From Blastocatellia bacterium (GTDB taxonomy: Bacteria > Acidobacteriota > Blastocatellia > Pyrinomonadales > Pyrinomonadaceae): a DNA stretch of 64,000 bases. Below the pieces are notes generated by a model. The model saw nothing but the letters and a program-made list of their open reading frames with translations, did no database searches and was not told the origin of the DNA. Positions 27,551 to 36,122 of this stretch are shown in pieces (positions within the stretch are counted from its first letter, which is position 1; the number at the start of each line of letters is the position of its first letter). Location: NCBI GenBank assembly GCA_003168335.1, contig PMSM01000013.1:62001-126000 (forward strand). The letters are read 5' to 3'. The position numbers were made by a program, and so were the translations under genes.

Positions 27551-27784
27551 TCACGAAACGAGCTCGGATTCGATCTCGCCTCCGGCGTCGTCTTTTTTCT
27601 TGGTCCACATGCCGGCGATCTGCTGCGCTTCGGCGTAGGTCAGATTGTCATAGATGTCCTCTTTTTTCTTCACGACGCCGTTTTCCAATTCCGCCACTTC
27701 CCAATCGGGCGCTTCGGGATCAGTGCCCGCGCGACCCTCTGAGACACGGATTTCCCAGCTTAAGTTTAAGTCTTCTTCAGTCAT
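27551..27784 (-). CDS. Small acidic protein upstream of pdxH, unknown function
   Basis: 77 residues, acidic, with Trp-containing LSWEIRVSEG and DWEVAELENGVVKK, then YAEAQQIAGMW and a charged tail. No signal or membrane segment is visible. Tight spacing to pdxH (6 bp) and its own ATG support a real gene. No family recognised; it could be a small regulatory or stabilising protein. Divergent from der. Confidence 0.6.
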   Translation of the reverse strand: MTEEDLNLSWEIRVSEGRAGTDPEAPDWEVAELENGVVKKKEDIYDNLTYAEAQQIAGMWTKKKDDAGGEIESELVS

Positions 27785-27916
27785 TGAATGTCACCTTTGC
27801 TTATCGTACGGCTTCAATCGCCTTAGGCTTATGGTTAAGAGCACGTGATTATGACTTACTGAAGTAACGACTCGCAACCGTTTGCGATATCATTAGACCT
27901 GATCGATGTTGACGCT

Positions 27917-29323
27917 ATGAAATTTCAACCCGAAAAAAGCGCGGTGGGCAAGGCACTGCCGCTGGTCGCCATCGTCGGCCGGCCCAACGTCGGCAAGTCG
28001 ACGCTGTTCAATCGCCTGATTGGAGAGCGGCGATCGATCGTCGGTGACGAGTCGGGGATCACGCGCGATCGTATCTACGGGGAATCTGACTGGCGCACAA
28101 AGCGATTTGCCCTGGTCGACACCGGCGGCATCGTGCCCGATGATGACGCGGTGATTCCGGCAAACATTCTGAAGCAGGCCGGCTTTGCGATCGACGAAGC
28201 GGAAGCGCTTATCTGGGTCGTCGATGTGCGCAAAGGCATCACACCGTTGGATCAGGAACTGGCGCGTTTGTTGCGCTCAACCGGAAAGCGCGTGCTGGTG
28301 GCAGCGAACAAGGCCGACGCCACTAGTCTGGAAAGCGCTGCCGGAGAATTTCACAGCTTTGGCTTCGCCGAAGTGTTTCCGATTTCGGCCGAACATGGAA
28401 ATGGCATTGGAGACTTGCTCGACACGCTGGTGACCGGGCTTGAGGAAAGGGGCCCTGACGATTGGGCCGCAGAACCGAGTCGGGCGCGCTCGCAAGCCCC
28501 ACGCGAACTGCGGTTGGCGATCGTGGGCCGGCCCAACGTTGGCAAATCTTCTTTGCTTAACCGTCTGCTGGGTGAAGAGCGGGCGATTGTCTCGCCACAG
28601 GCCGGAACGACGCGCGATGCGGTTGATACCTTGCTTGAAACTCCAGATCAGGCTTTTCGCATCATTGACACCGCCGGGATCCGCCGCAAGGGGAAGACCC
28701 AGGCGATGGCCGAAAAACTTTCGGTCGTGATGGCGCGGAAAAGTCTGGAGCGCGCGGATGTGGCGATCGTGGTGCTTGATGCCGAGCAGGGAATTGCAGC
28801 GCTGGACGCGGCGATCGCCGGCTACGCGGTCGAGGCCGGGTGTTCGATTATCCTGGTGCTGAACAAGTGGGACACGATTGAGAACAAAGACACGCACACC
28901 GGCTCGGCCTTTGAACGCAAGGTTCGCGAGCAAATGAAGTTTCTTAGTTGGGCGTCGGTGGTTACTATTTCAGCTTTGACCGGACAGCGCGTGCCAAAGC
29001 TTTTGCCGCTCGCCGTCGAAGCCAACAAAGCTCGTAACGTTCGCATTTCAACTTCGCGTTTGAACGAGTTCTATGAAAGGACGATCACTCAAGGGTCAGG
29101 CATATTGCCGGCCAGGCCGCATGGCGGCTCGCGCCTGCACGTGCAGTACATCACGCAAATTGGCATTCGTCCGCCCACGTTTATCGTTTTCACGTCCGGT
29201 GGAAAAGCAGGCCTGCATTTCTCTTTCGTGCGGCATCTCGAGAATCGCATGCGTGAGGAATTTGGATTCCTGGCCACGCCGATCCGGTTTGTCGAACGGC
29301 ATAAGTCGAAACGGCGGCGGTAA
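27917..29323 (+). CDS. der: Ribosome assembly GTPase Der (EngA)
   Basis: 468 residues with two GTPase domains in tandem, the hallmark of Der. Domain 1: GRPNVGKSTLF (P-loop), DTGGIV, NKAD. Domain 2: GRPNVGKSSLL, DTAGIRRKG, NKWD. A C-terminal KH-like domain follows (PPTFIVFTS, RHLENRMREEFGF). It acts in 50S subunit maturation. The ATG at 27917 is 132 bp from the divergent small-protein start. Slightly longer than usual because of a 12-residue N-terminal extension and the linker between the two GTPase domains. Confidence 0.97.
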   Translation: MKFQPEKSAVGKALPLVAIVGRPNVGKSTLFNRLIGERRSIVGDESGITRDRIYGESDWRTKRFALVDTGGIVPDDDAVIPANILKQAGFAIDEAEALIWVVDVRKGITPLDQELARLLRSTGKRVLVAANKADATSLESAAGEFHSFGFAEVFPISAEHGNGIGDLLDTLVTGLEERGPDDWAAEPSRARSQAPRELRLAIVGRPNVGKSSLLNRLLGEERAIVSPQAGTTRDAVDTLLETPDQAFRIIDTAGIRRKGKTQAMAEKLSVVMARKSLERADVAIVVLDAEQGIAALDAAIAGYAVEAGCSIILVLNKWDTIENKDTHTGSAFERKVREQMKFLSWASVVTISALTGQRVPKLLPLAVEANKARNVRISTSRLNEFYERTITQGSGILPARPHGGSRLHVQYITQIGIRPPTFIVFTSGGKAGLHFSFVRHLENRMREEFGFLATPIRFVERHKSKRRR

Positions 29324-29429
29324 AATAGCTGCGGGCGTGTCGGCATTGTCGCCGCAACCCGAGAGACGCTCAGGCTAATTGAACTCAACGGGCCAGGAGT
29401 GTAAGACGTTCATCGATTGGCTTGGCGTT

Positions 29430-29603
29430 CACTCCGTTAGGAGTGAGAGGTTTATGGTCCGGAGCGCAAAATGCAGTCTAGACTCCGTTCGGAGGAGCGG
29501 AATTTCAACTAGAGCTTTACCACTCCAAAATCGCTCCGCTCCTCCGAACGGAGCCATTGAGAGTTGCTCCTTGATCTATAAACATGTCACCCCTTACGGA
29601 GTG
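29430..29603. repeat. Nested inverted repeats after der
   Basis: Inner arms CTCCGTTCGGAGGAGCGG (29483-29500) and CCGCTCCTCCGAACGGAG (29536-29553) match 18 of 18. Outer arms 29430-29445 and 29588-29603 match 14 of 16, and each is itself a CACTCC/GGAGTG-type palindrome. The element fills most of the 346 bp between der and the next gene, which holds nothing else. Confidence 0.85.
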
Positions 29604-29669
29604 AAATCCGTTCGCGAACGTCAGGTCTTCAATTGAAGCCATCCATACTTGGTGCCGACAGGAGAGAAA

Positions 29670-30200
29670 ATGAAATTCATTACCAGAGGCGTGGTCGTGC
29701 TCGGGCTATCGTTGATCGCGATTTCCGGCGGGCTGGCCCAGGAAACCTGCAAACGTGACGTTGAACCGGGGCTCTCGTTGTGCGTACCTAATGGCTGGAG
29801 CGTCGAGACAAAAGCGGACCAGAAATTCAAAACTTTGTTTGCGCCGCCGGCGGAAACTTTTACCGCCAACATCAACCTGAGAGATGACACTTCATCCGCG
29901 TCGTTAAAGAGTTATGTCGATGATTCGATCAAGTTGATCCTCTCTAATCCTCCAGAAATCGGAGCAGCCAGTATCAAGCTGGCCGGCGAGACGGATTTTG
30001 CGACCGCCTCTGGCCTGAACGGCAACCAGGTGGTTTTTGAAACGGAGTACAAGGGACTGCTGATCAGAACGATTCAGTACTATCTGGAAGCCGGACAAAA
30101 TCATAAGTTCATCGTCACGGGCACTTGCCTGGTTAAGGACAAGGATACTTTTGACAGCGTATTCGAGCGGGCGGCGAAATCCTTCCAGGTCGAAAATTGA
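29670..30200 (+). CDS. Secreted PsbP/DcrB-like protein, unknown function
   Basis: 176 residues. The ATG at 29670 follows ACAGGAGAG and begins a signal peptide (MKFITRGVVVLGLSLIAISG, GLAQ). The mature N-terminus LSLCVPNGWSVET has the same pattern as the protein at 16409-16993. Two cysteines near the mature N-terminus (CKRDVEPGLSLC) may form a disulfide. No catalytic residues. It lies 51 bp before tgt and may share its transcript. Confidence 0.65.
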   Translation: MKFITRGVVVLGLSLIAISGGLAQETCKRDVEPGLSLCVPNGWSVETKADQKFKTLFAPPAETFTANINLRDDTSSASLKSYVDDSIKLILSNPPEIGAASIKLAGETDFATASGLNGNQVVFETEYKGLLIRTIQYYLEAGQNHKFIVTGTCLVKDKDTFDSVFERAAKSFQVEN

Positions 30201-30251
30201 GTTTCTTCAGCGCCCCTCCTAACTGCCGTCTGCGCGAGCAATAACCTGGCA

Positions 30252-31511
30252 ATGACAGATCACACCATCGACTTCGAAGTTCAGGCTCGTGAAGGCGAGG
30301 CCCGCGCGGGAATTCTGACGACTCGCCGAGGCCCAATCGAAACGCCGGTGTTCATGCCGGTAGGAACCGCGGGCACGGTAAAAGGGATTCGCTTCGAAGA
30401 GCTCGAGTCGCCGGAACTCGATGCGCGGATCATCCTGGGGAATACCTATCATCTCTGGTTGCGACCGGGAATCGAAGTGATCAGGGCGTGCGGTGGGCTG
30501 CACAAATTCATCGGCTGGGAGCGCGCGATGTTGACTGATTCCGGCGGCTTCCAGGTTTGGAGTCTGGGAGCACTGCGCAAGATTACGGAGGAGGGAACTG
30601 AGTTTCGTTCGCATATCGACGGCGCGAGCTGTTTTCTGTCGCCGGAGATCTCGATCGAAATTCAGGCCACGCTCGGCGCCGAGATCGCGATGGCGTTCGA
30701 TGAATGCGCACCCGGGGAAGCAACGTATGAAGAAGCGAGACGCAGTATGGAACTGACGCTGCGTTGGGCGAAACGATCGCGGGAGGCTTTTGAACGGCTT
30801 CAACGATACGGAACCGCTCGCGGTAGCGAGCGGGTACGCGAGGCCCTGAGCGGCTCTGGTCTTGAGGTCGACCCGCTCGCTACCGCGAGCGGTTCCGTAA
30901 CCACACCAGCGCAAGTTAACAACTTGCGCCACCGGCAAGCGCTGTTTGGTATCGTTCAAGGTGCATCGCATCTCGATCTCCGGCGCGAGAGCTTGGAACG
31001 CACAGTAGAGATCGGCTTTGCAGGGTACGCAATCGGCGGTCTCAGTGTTGGTGAAGAGAAACCCGTAATGCTGGAAGTGATCGAAGAGATCGCGCCGCGC
31101 ATGCCCCCCGACAATCCGCGTTACCTGATGGGGGTGGGCACGCCGGAAGATTTGATCGAAGCCGTTGCCCGAGGCATAGACATGTTCGACTGTGTAATGC
31201 CCACGCGCAACGGCCGCAACGGACAGGCCTTCACTTCACGTGGCCGGCTGAACATAAAAAATGCGCGCTATGCGGAAGACCAGTTGCCTTTGGACGAAGA
31301 GTGCAAGTGTTCGGTTTGTCGTCGTCACACGCGCGCGTTTCTCAGGCATCTCTATCAATCCGGCGAAATGCTCGCCAGCATCCTTCTGACTCATCACAAT
31401 CTGGCGTTCTTCCTTGACACTATGCGACGCGTCAGGCAAGCTATCCGTTCTGGCCAATTCGCGAAATTTCGGCGAGAGTACACTGAGCAACTAAGCTCCG
31501 GATTGGGATGA
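30252..31511 (+). CDS. tgt: tRNA-guanine(34) transglycosylase with an internal in-frame insertion
   Basis: 419 residues; bacterial Tgt is usually about 370-390. It swaps guanine 34 of His/Asp/Asn/Tyr tRNAs for preQ1, leading to queuosine. Visible: TDSGGFQVWSL (active-site Asp), FDECAPGEATYEE, GGLSVGEEKPVM, DMFDCVMPTRNGRNG (nucleophile Asp) and the zinc site CKCSVC with a later His. Between the helix AKRSREAFERLQ and the strand QALFGIVQGAS, where E. coli Tgt has about five residues, lie some 43 extra ones, encoded by a palindromic repeat (30807-30929). The repeat keeps frame and has no stop, so the enzyme may remain active. Upstream of yajC-secD-secF in the usual order. Confidence 0.95.
   Translation: MTDHTIDFEVQAREGEARAGILTTRRGPIETPVFMPVGTAGTVKGIRFEELESPELDARIILGNTYHLWLRPGIEVIRACGGLHKFIGWERAMLTDSGGFQVWSLGALRKITEEGTEFRSHIDGASCFLSPEISIEIQATLGAEIAMAFDECAPGEATYEEARRSMELTLRWAKRSREAFERLQRYGTARGSERVREALSGSGLEVDPLATASGSVTTPAQVNNLRHRQALFGIVQGASHLDLRRESLERTVEIGFAGYAIGGLSVGEEKPVMLEVIEEIAPRMPPDNPRYLMGVGTPEDLIEAVARGIDMFDCVMPTRNGRNGQAFTSRGRLNIKNARYAEDQLPLDEECKCSVCRRHTRAFLRHLYQSGEMLASILLTHHNLAFFLDTMRRVRQAIRSGQFAKFRREYTEQLSSGLG
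30807..30929. repeat. Palindromic repeat inserted inside tgt
   Basis: Arms 30807-30835 and 30871-30899 are perfect 29-bp inverted repeats, separated by 35 bp. A second palindrome follows: GCGCAAGTT (30909-30917) and AACTTGCGC (30921-30929). The whole 123 bp equals 41 codons and reads through. About 23 of 28 bases of the right arm match a piece of the intergenic repeat near 59708-59735, so it is a dispersed element. Confidence 0.85.
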
Positions 31512-31580
31512 GCGCGGGCCTCGGACTGAGCACGCTCCTCGCCCCTTACCGCGGGCACTACTAATCAAACTAATCACTTT

Positions 31581-31886
31581 ATGTTCTTATTTCTTTTTCA
31601 GGGCGGCATTGGCGGGTTGGGTGGAGCCCTGGTCCCGATGCTGCTGATCTTTGGCGTGTTTTATCTGTTATTGATCAGACCTCAGCAGAAAAAACAACGT
31701 CAGCTTCAGGCAACGATTGCCGAATTGAAATCAGGCGACAAAGTGATTACGACGGGTGGAGTCATCGGTGTGATCACCGCCGTGCGCGACACCAGTTTTC
31801 TGATCAGAAGCGCCGACAAGACAATCCTCGAGATTGCGCGCTCGTCCGTGGCTGGAGTTGACGCCGACGAAGAAGTAAAGAAGTAG
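31581..31886 (+). CDS. yajC: Preprotein translocase subunit YajC
   Basis: 101 residues: one N-terminal membrane helix (about 13-36, ALVPMLLIFGVFYLLLIRP), then the YajC motif RPQQKKQRQLQ and a small cytoplasmic beta domain (GDKVITTGGVIGVI). It joins SecD and SecF in the auxiliary complex of SecYEG. The gene order tgt-yajC-secD-secF supports the name. 43 bp precede secD. Confidence 0.93.
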   Translation: MFLFLFQGGIGGLGGALVPMLLIFGVFYLLLIRPQQKKQRQLQATIAELKSGDKVITTGGVIGVITAVRDTSFLIRSADKTILEIARSSVAGVDADEEVKK

Positions 31887-31928
31887 CATCAGGAAGTCCG
31901 GCAAACCGAAGTTTGTCGAACAGGGTAG

Positions 31929-33647
31929 ATGAAGAAAAAGAACTTACTCCAACGATCGATTATTATCGGCATTGTCACGGTTGTCGGTTTTTACATAGTC
32001 ATTGGACCTCACGGGCGTCGTCCACATCTCAGCGACCTTACCCCTGCCGGGGTCAAAGCGAATCTCGCGCAAAACATTCATCTCGGACTGGATCTGAAAG
32101 GTGGATCGCACCTCGTCATGCGGGTGAAAGTCGAGGAGTTTTTCAAAACCCTTACGCAAGCGAATGCGATCGCCGCGCAAGATGCTGCTAAAGGAGCGGG
32201 CTTAGACGTTAAGGAAGCACGCGCTGAAACTGCCGGCGGAAACTATCGAGTCGTCCTGCAGGTTGCAGATCCGGCCAAGTCCCAGGAGATTCGCGACGCG
32301 GTTGAAAAGAAAGCCGATCTTAGCGATCGAGTGGGTTGGTCCTTTTCATCCTCAGGAGACACTCTGAGCTGGACCTTGACGGGAGCGGCGCAGCGCACCC
32401 TGGCGGAATCTGCAACGGACCAGGCGATGAAGATCATCGAGACTCGGATCAACGCCGTCGGGGTGACCGAGCCGACGCTGGCACGTCATGGCGGGCAGAA
32501 CTCTCATGAGATCTTATTGCAGATGCCCGGTATCCAGGATCCCGAGCACGTCAAGCAGTTGCTGGGAAAACAGTCACATCTCGAACTCGTACACGTAGTC
32601 AGTGCTCCGGCGCCACAATCTGCGCAGACGTATGCATCCGAGGCCGAAGCAACCGCCTCGCTGAACAGTGGCGGAAAGATTCCGGCGAACCGGCGCGTGC
32701 TTGCTTATTCTGAGCGGCCTGAACTGGCAGGCCAGGATGCGAACGCGAACACGAACGCGAATGCACAGGCACAAAAGAAATGGGTGGTAATTGAATCGCC
32801 GGCCATCATTGACGGAGCAGAGTTACGCAGCGCTACCGCTAGTCAATCACGTGCCGGCGCCGACGAGTACGAAATCGATTTTGCCCTGAAGAAAGGGGGC
32901 GCCGATAAGTTTGGCGCCTGGACCGGCGCTAATATTAATGAGTACATGGGCGTAGTGCTGGAAAATGAGGTGCGGTCGATCGCGTACATCAAAGGCCAGA
33001 TTTTCGACCAGGGGCAGATCACCGGAAGATTCTCGAAGCAGTCCGCTGACGATCTCGCGCTGACGCTTCGCTCGGGTGCCCTGCCGGCGCCGATTGAATA
33101 TCAGGAAGAGCGTACCGTCGGACCAAGCCTGGGTGCTGATTCGATCCGCTCCGGGGTCCGTGCTTCAGTGCTCGGCCTGACACTGGTTGTGCTCTTCATG
33201 CTGATCTACTATCGCGGCTCAGGCGTCAACGCGGTCATCGCCCTGTTGCTGAACATGGTTCTCATGATGGCGGGATTGATCATCTTTGGCGCCACCCTGA
33301 CGCTACCCGGTATCGCCGGCATGATCCTGACAATCGGCATGGCCGTGGATTCAAATGTGCTGATTTTCGAGCGCATCCGTGAAGAACTCCGCTCTGGTAA
33401 AACCATACCTTCGGCAATCGAGCAGGGTTTCGCGCGCGCGTTCGTGACGATTATCGACACGCACGTGACCACGATTGTTTCATCACTATTCCTGTACGCG
33501 TTTGGCGCCGGACCAATTCGCGGCTTTGCGGTGACGCTCGTGTTGGGATTGCTGGTCAACCTGTTCTCAGCAGTCTATGTTTCGCGGACCATCTTTATGT
33601 GGCTCCTCAGCCGCAAAGGAAGGCATGTCGAGTCACTCAGTATTTAG
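31929..33647 (+). CDS. secD: Protein translocase subunit SecD
   Basis: 572 residues. Membrane helix at about 11-26, then GLDLKGGSHLVMRV, the SecD D1 motif. The periplasmic P1 domain (about 50-380) is followed by five membrane helices (from about 415) with the conserved GMAVDSNVLIFERIREE and TIIDTHVTTI, which carry proton-relay residues. It uses proton flow to pull exported proteins out of SecYEG. In the P1 domain a short Asn-Ala repeat (DANANTNANAQAQ, near 32736-32775) looks like a flexible loop inserted in this lineage. Confidence 0.96.
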   Translation: MKKKNLLQRSIIIGIVTVVGFYIVIGPHGRRPHLSDLTPAGVKANLAQNIHLGLDLKGGSHLVMRVKVEEFFKTLTQANAIAAQDAAKGAGLDVKEARAETAGGNYRVVLQVADPAKSQEIRDAVEKKADLSDRVGWSFSSSGDTLSWTLTGAAQRTLAESATDQAMKIIETRINAVGVTEPTLARHGGQNSHEILLQMPGIQDPEHVKQLLGKQSHLELVHVVSAPAPQSAQTYASEAEATASLNSGGKIPANRRVLAYSERPELAGQDANANTNANAQAQKKWVVIESPAIIDGAELRSATASQSRAGADEYEIDFALKKGGADKFGAWTGANINEYMGVVLENEVRSIAYIKGQIFDQGQITGRFSKQSADDLALTLRSGALPAPIEYQEERTVGPSLGADSIRSGVRASVLGLTLVVLFMLIYYRGSGVNAVIALLLNMVLMMAGLIIFGATLTLPGIAGMILTIGMAVDSNVLIFERIREELRSGKTIPSAIEQGFARAFVTIIDTHVTTIVSSLFLYAFGAGPIRGFAVTLVLGLLVNLFSAVYVSRTIFMWLLSRKGRHVESLSI

Positions 33648-33718
33648 GGGCCTTGAAACCGCAACAGAGAAACCGCGCGTGGGCGATTCCCTGATTACGG
33701 TTCACGATTAACGAGTTC

Positions 33719-34819
33719 ATGTTTCAATTATTCAAAGACGTAAAAATTGACTGGCTGGGTAAGCGACGTTTCTTTATCGGCATCTCGATAGTCTTGATGC
33801 TGGCCGGCATGGGCACCGCTTTTTATCGGCACAAGTTCCATCCGAACGGCACGGAAGCGTTCAACCTGGGCGTGGATTTCAAAGGTGGCACAGTCATTAC
33901 GGCTAGATTTAAGCAGGCCCCTTCGCCTGAGACGATTCGCGCGGCTATTCATAGCGCGGGTCTTAGCGATGCGACGATTCAGCCGGTTCTTGATAAGCCG
34001 GGCGAGTTTCTCATCAAAGTGCCGCACCAGGGATTCGAGGCATCGGAAACACAGGAGAACCAGGCCGGTGTTGATGCGGCTCGTTCCAAGGTAAAGAAGG
34101 CGCTGGATTCGTTCGGGCCGGAAGCGGAAGCCACCAGGAGTCTCGAAGAGGATTCCAAAGCTACGTACAAGATCGAAGGCACCGACGCCGTCGGCCAGGT
34201 TGCGAGCAAGCAATTGCGCAATCAGGCGATCGCCGTAACGATTGCGGCCCTCGTTGGCATGCTTCTCTTCATCGCCTTTCGATTCGAGTGGACTTATGGG
34301 GCGGCCGCGGTCATTGCGGTATTCCACACGGTGCTGGTCACCCTCGGGCTGTTTTCTATCTTTCAGATCGAGATCAACTTGACTGTCATCGCCGCGCTGC
34401 TGACGCTGGTCGGTTTTGACGTGAACGATTCGATCGTTATTTTTGATAGGATTCGCGAGAATCGAAAGTTGTATCGCCGGATGAGTCTCTATGATGTGAC
34501 GAACCTGTCAATCAACCAGACACTCTCGCGCACGGTAATTACGTCAGGGCTCGTATTTCTTTCCGTGGTGGCGCTGGTTATCCTGGGTGGTGAAACGCTA
34601 AGACCGTTCTCGCTGGCTTTGTTAATGGGTATCATCTTTGGCACGTACGACACGATTGCGGTTGCCGGTCCGATCATGGTCTGGTGGGAAAAGAGGATCG
34701 CGGCTGCAAACAAAGTGCCCGCGGCGAATGTCCGCGAAAACAACCTCAAGTCGGGTCGCGGCGCAGCGCGCGGTGACCGCGCGCGCGACGGTGTGGGCAA
34801 GCCTTCGCAAGCGGCTTGA
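33719..34819 (+). CDS. secF: Protein translocase subunit SecF
   Basis: 366 residues. Helix 1 (about 18-36), GVDFKGGTVITARF (D1 motif), a periplasmic domain, then five helices with GFDVNDSIVIFDRIRENRK and TSGLVFLSVVALVILGGE. It partners SecD. The periplasmic segment is slightly long (FEASETQENQAGVDAARSKV). The C-terminus is basic and disordered. It is last of the tgt-sec block; no terminator hairpin was recognised after it. Confidence 0.96.
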   Translation: MFQLFKDVKIDWLGKRRFFIGISIVLMLAGMGTAFYRHKFHPNGTEAFNLGVDFKGGTVITARFKQAPSPETIRAAIHSAGLSDATIQPVLDKPGEFLIKVPHQGFEASETQENQAGVDAARSKVKKALDSFGPEAEATRSLEEDSKATYKIEGTDAVGQVASKQLRNQAIAVTIAALVGMLLFIAFRFEWTYGAAAVIAVFHTVLVTLGLFSIFQIEINLTVIAALLTLVGFDVNDSIVIFDRIRENRKLYRRMSLYDVTNLSINQTLSRTVITSGLVFLSVVALVILGGETLRPFSLALLMGIIFGTYDTIAVAGPIMVWWEKRIAAANKVPAANVRENNLKSGRGAARGDRARDGVGKPSQAA

Positions 34820-34925
34820 GTGGGAACTAAAAATTGATTCGAGGTGTCTAACTTGCTGTGTTTGTTTTCCAGCAACATGCGCGGTTGAGAGGGGCAAAGA
34901 GGCTATTTCGCACTTGGATTTGCCC

Positions 34926-34955
34926 TTGACTTTGCGAGCGATTGCGGCATAGACT
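34926..34955 (+). promoter_or_regulatory. Candidate sigma70-type promoter upstream of tonB
   Basis: TTGACT (34926-34931), 18-bp spacer, TAGACT (34950-34955), in the 413-bp gap between secF and tonB. This would leave a 5' leader of about 270 nt. Nothing else was recognised in the gap. Confidence 0.4.
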
Positions 34956-35232
34956 GCAAAACGTTGCTGGCCAATTAAATACGCTCGTTATCGTGCCTTG
35001 GATTCAGAGGGTAGGATGCACGGTGGTTTGTACGTTGAGATGGCCAGTTTCTTTGTGTCTCGCATAGTGGCCGGACTCAACGTGATGGCGTGGTGAATGC
35101 GCCAGGCCTTTCGGCTGTAATTCCTCTTCTAGTAGTCAGCAAGCGGGTTTCGAGCGATGGGTTCATGGTCGCAAATTTGATTGATTATTGTAATCCCTGA
35201 CCCATTTGGCACCGATTTGGGAGGACAGAAGG

Positions 35233-36015
35233 ATGTTCGATAACCTGGTTGAGTCTGGTTCGCACTCGGCGGATGTAAGGCGAAAAGGCTCTTTTCTACT
35301 CGTCACTTTGGCTGTGTACGGCGTCTTGATCGTGGCAGGTCTTGTTGCCGGCATCCTGATGGCGCCGGCATACATCGATCAGCAAACTCTGGAGCTGACT
35401 GCCTTGATTGCTCCGGTTCCAGTTCCGCAGCAGCAACAAGCGAAAAAGGATGAACCGAAACCTGAGAAGGTCGAAATCAACAAGAACGTGGACGTGCGGC
35501 GCGAATTGATTGCTGACGTCTCGCGTACTGACCTGGTACCAAAAACGATTTCGGCCAAAGCCAGCGACGTGCCGCCAGTACGTAAGGGCGTGGTGACCAT
35601 GCTCGGCAGCGGCGACTCGAACGCGGTCGCGCCGATCGCGCCGGGAAACGGCACTGGCCAGATCATTTCCGGCCCTCAGAAGGTGGATATTAAGGACGAG
35701 CCGCCACCGCCGCCGCCAAAGCCGACGCCGCATGCGCCAGTCTCCGGAGGCGTGCTTAACGGCAAGGCTATTCACCTGGTGCAACCGCCTTATCCTCCGA
35801 TTGCTCGGAGTGCGCATGCTTCAGGTCAAGTAGTGGTGCAGGTGTTGATAGACGAGAACGGCAACGTTGTTGCAGCGCACGCAACTTCTGGTCATCCGCT
35901 GCTGCAGGCAGCCGCTGTCAACGCCGCGCGTTCATCGAAGTTTACGCCGACGAAGCTTTCCGGGCAGCCGGTGAAGGTCAACGGCGTCATCATCTACAAC
36001 TTTGTAGCGCAGTAA
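35233..36015 (+). CDS. tonB: TonB-family energy transducer
   Basis: 260 residues from the ATG at 35233, which follows GGGAGGACAGAAGG; a TTG 9 codons upstream is rejected. One membrane helix (about 20-45), then a Pro/Gln/Lys-rich periplasmic spacer including KDEPPPPPPKPTPHAP, and a C-terminal TonB fold (PPYPPIARSAHASGQVVVQV, GHPLLQAAAVNAARSSKFTP). It transmits proton-motive force from ExbB/ExbD to outer-membrane receptors. It heads a block with exbB, two exbD genes and a TPR lipoprotein. No TonB-dependent receptor lies in the window. Confidence 0.9.
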   Translation: MFDNLVESGSHSADVRRKGSFLLVTLAVYGVLIVAGLVAGILMAPAYIDQQTLELTALIAPVPVPQQQQAKKDEPKPEKVEINKNVDVRRELIADVSRTDLVPKTISAKASDVPPVRKGVVTMLGSGDSNAVAPIAPGNGTGQIISGPQKVDIKDEPPPPPPKPTPHAPVSGGVLNGKAIHLVQPPYPPIARSAHASGQVVVQVLIDENGNVVAAHATSGHPLLQAAAVNAARSSKFTPTKLSGQPVKVNGVIIYNFVAQ

Positions 36016-36122
36016 AATAATTCCGGCGCGCTGGTTCGCTCCAGAAAAGCCGAGAGCTACCAGCTCGGTTTTAATTGCCGGTAAGGAATCAATGTAATCA
36101 AAACCTTTTTGGAGGAGTTACC

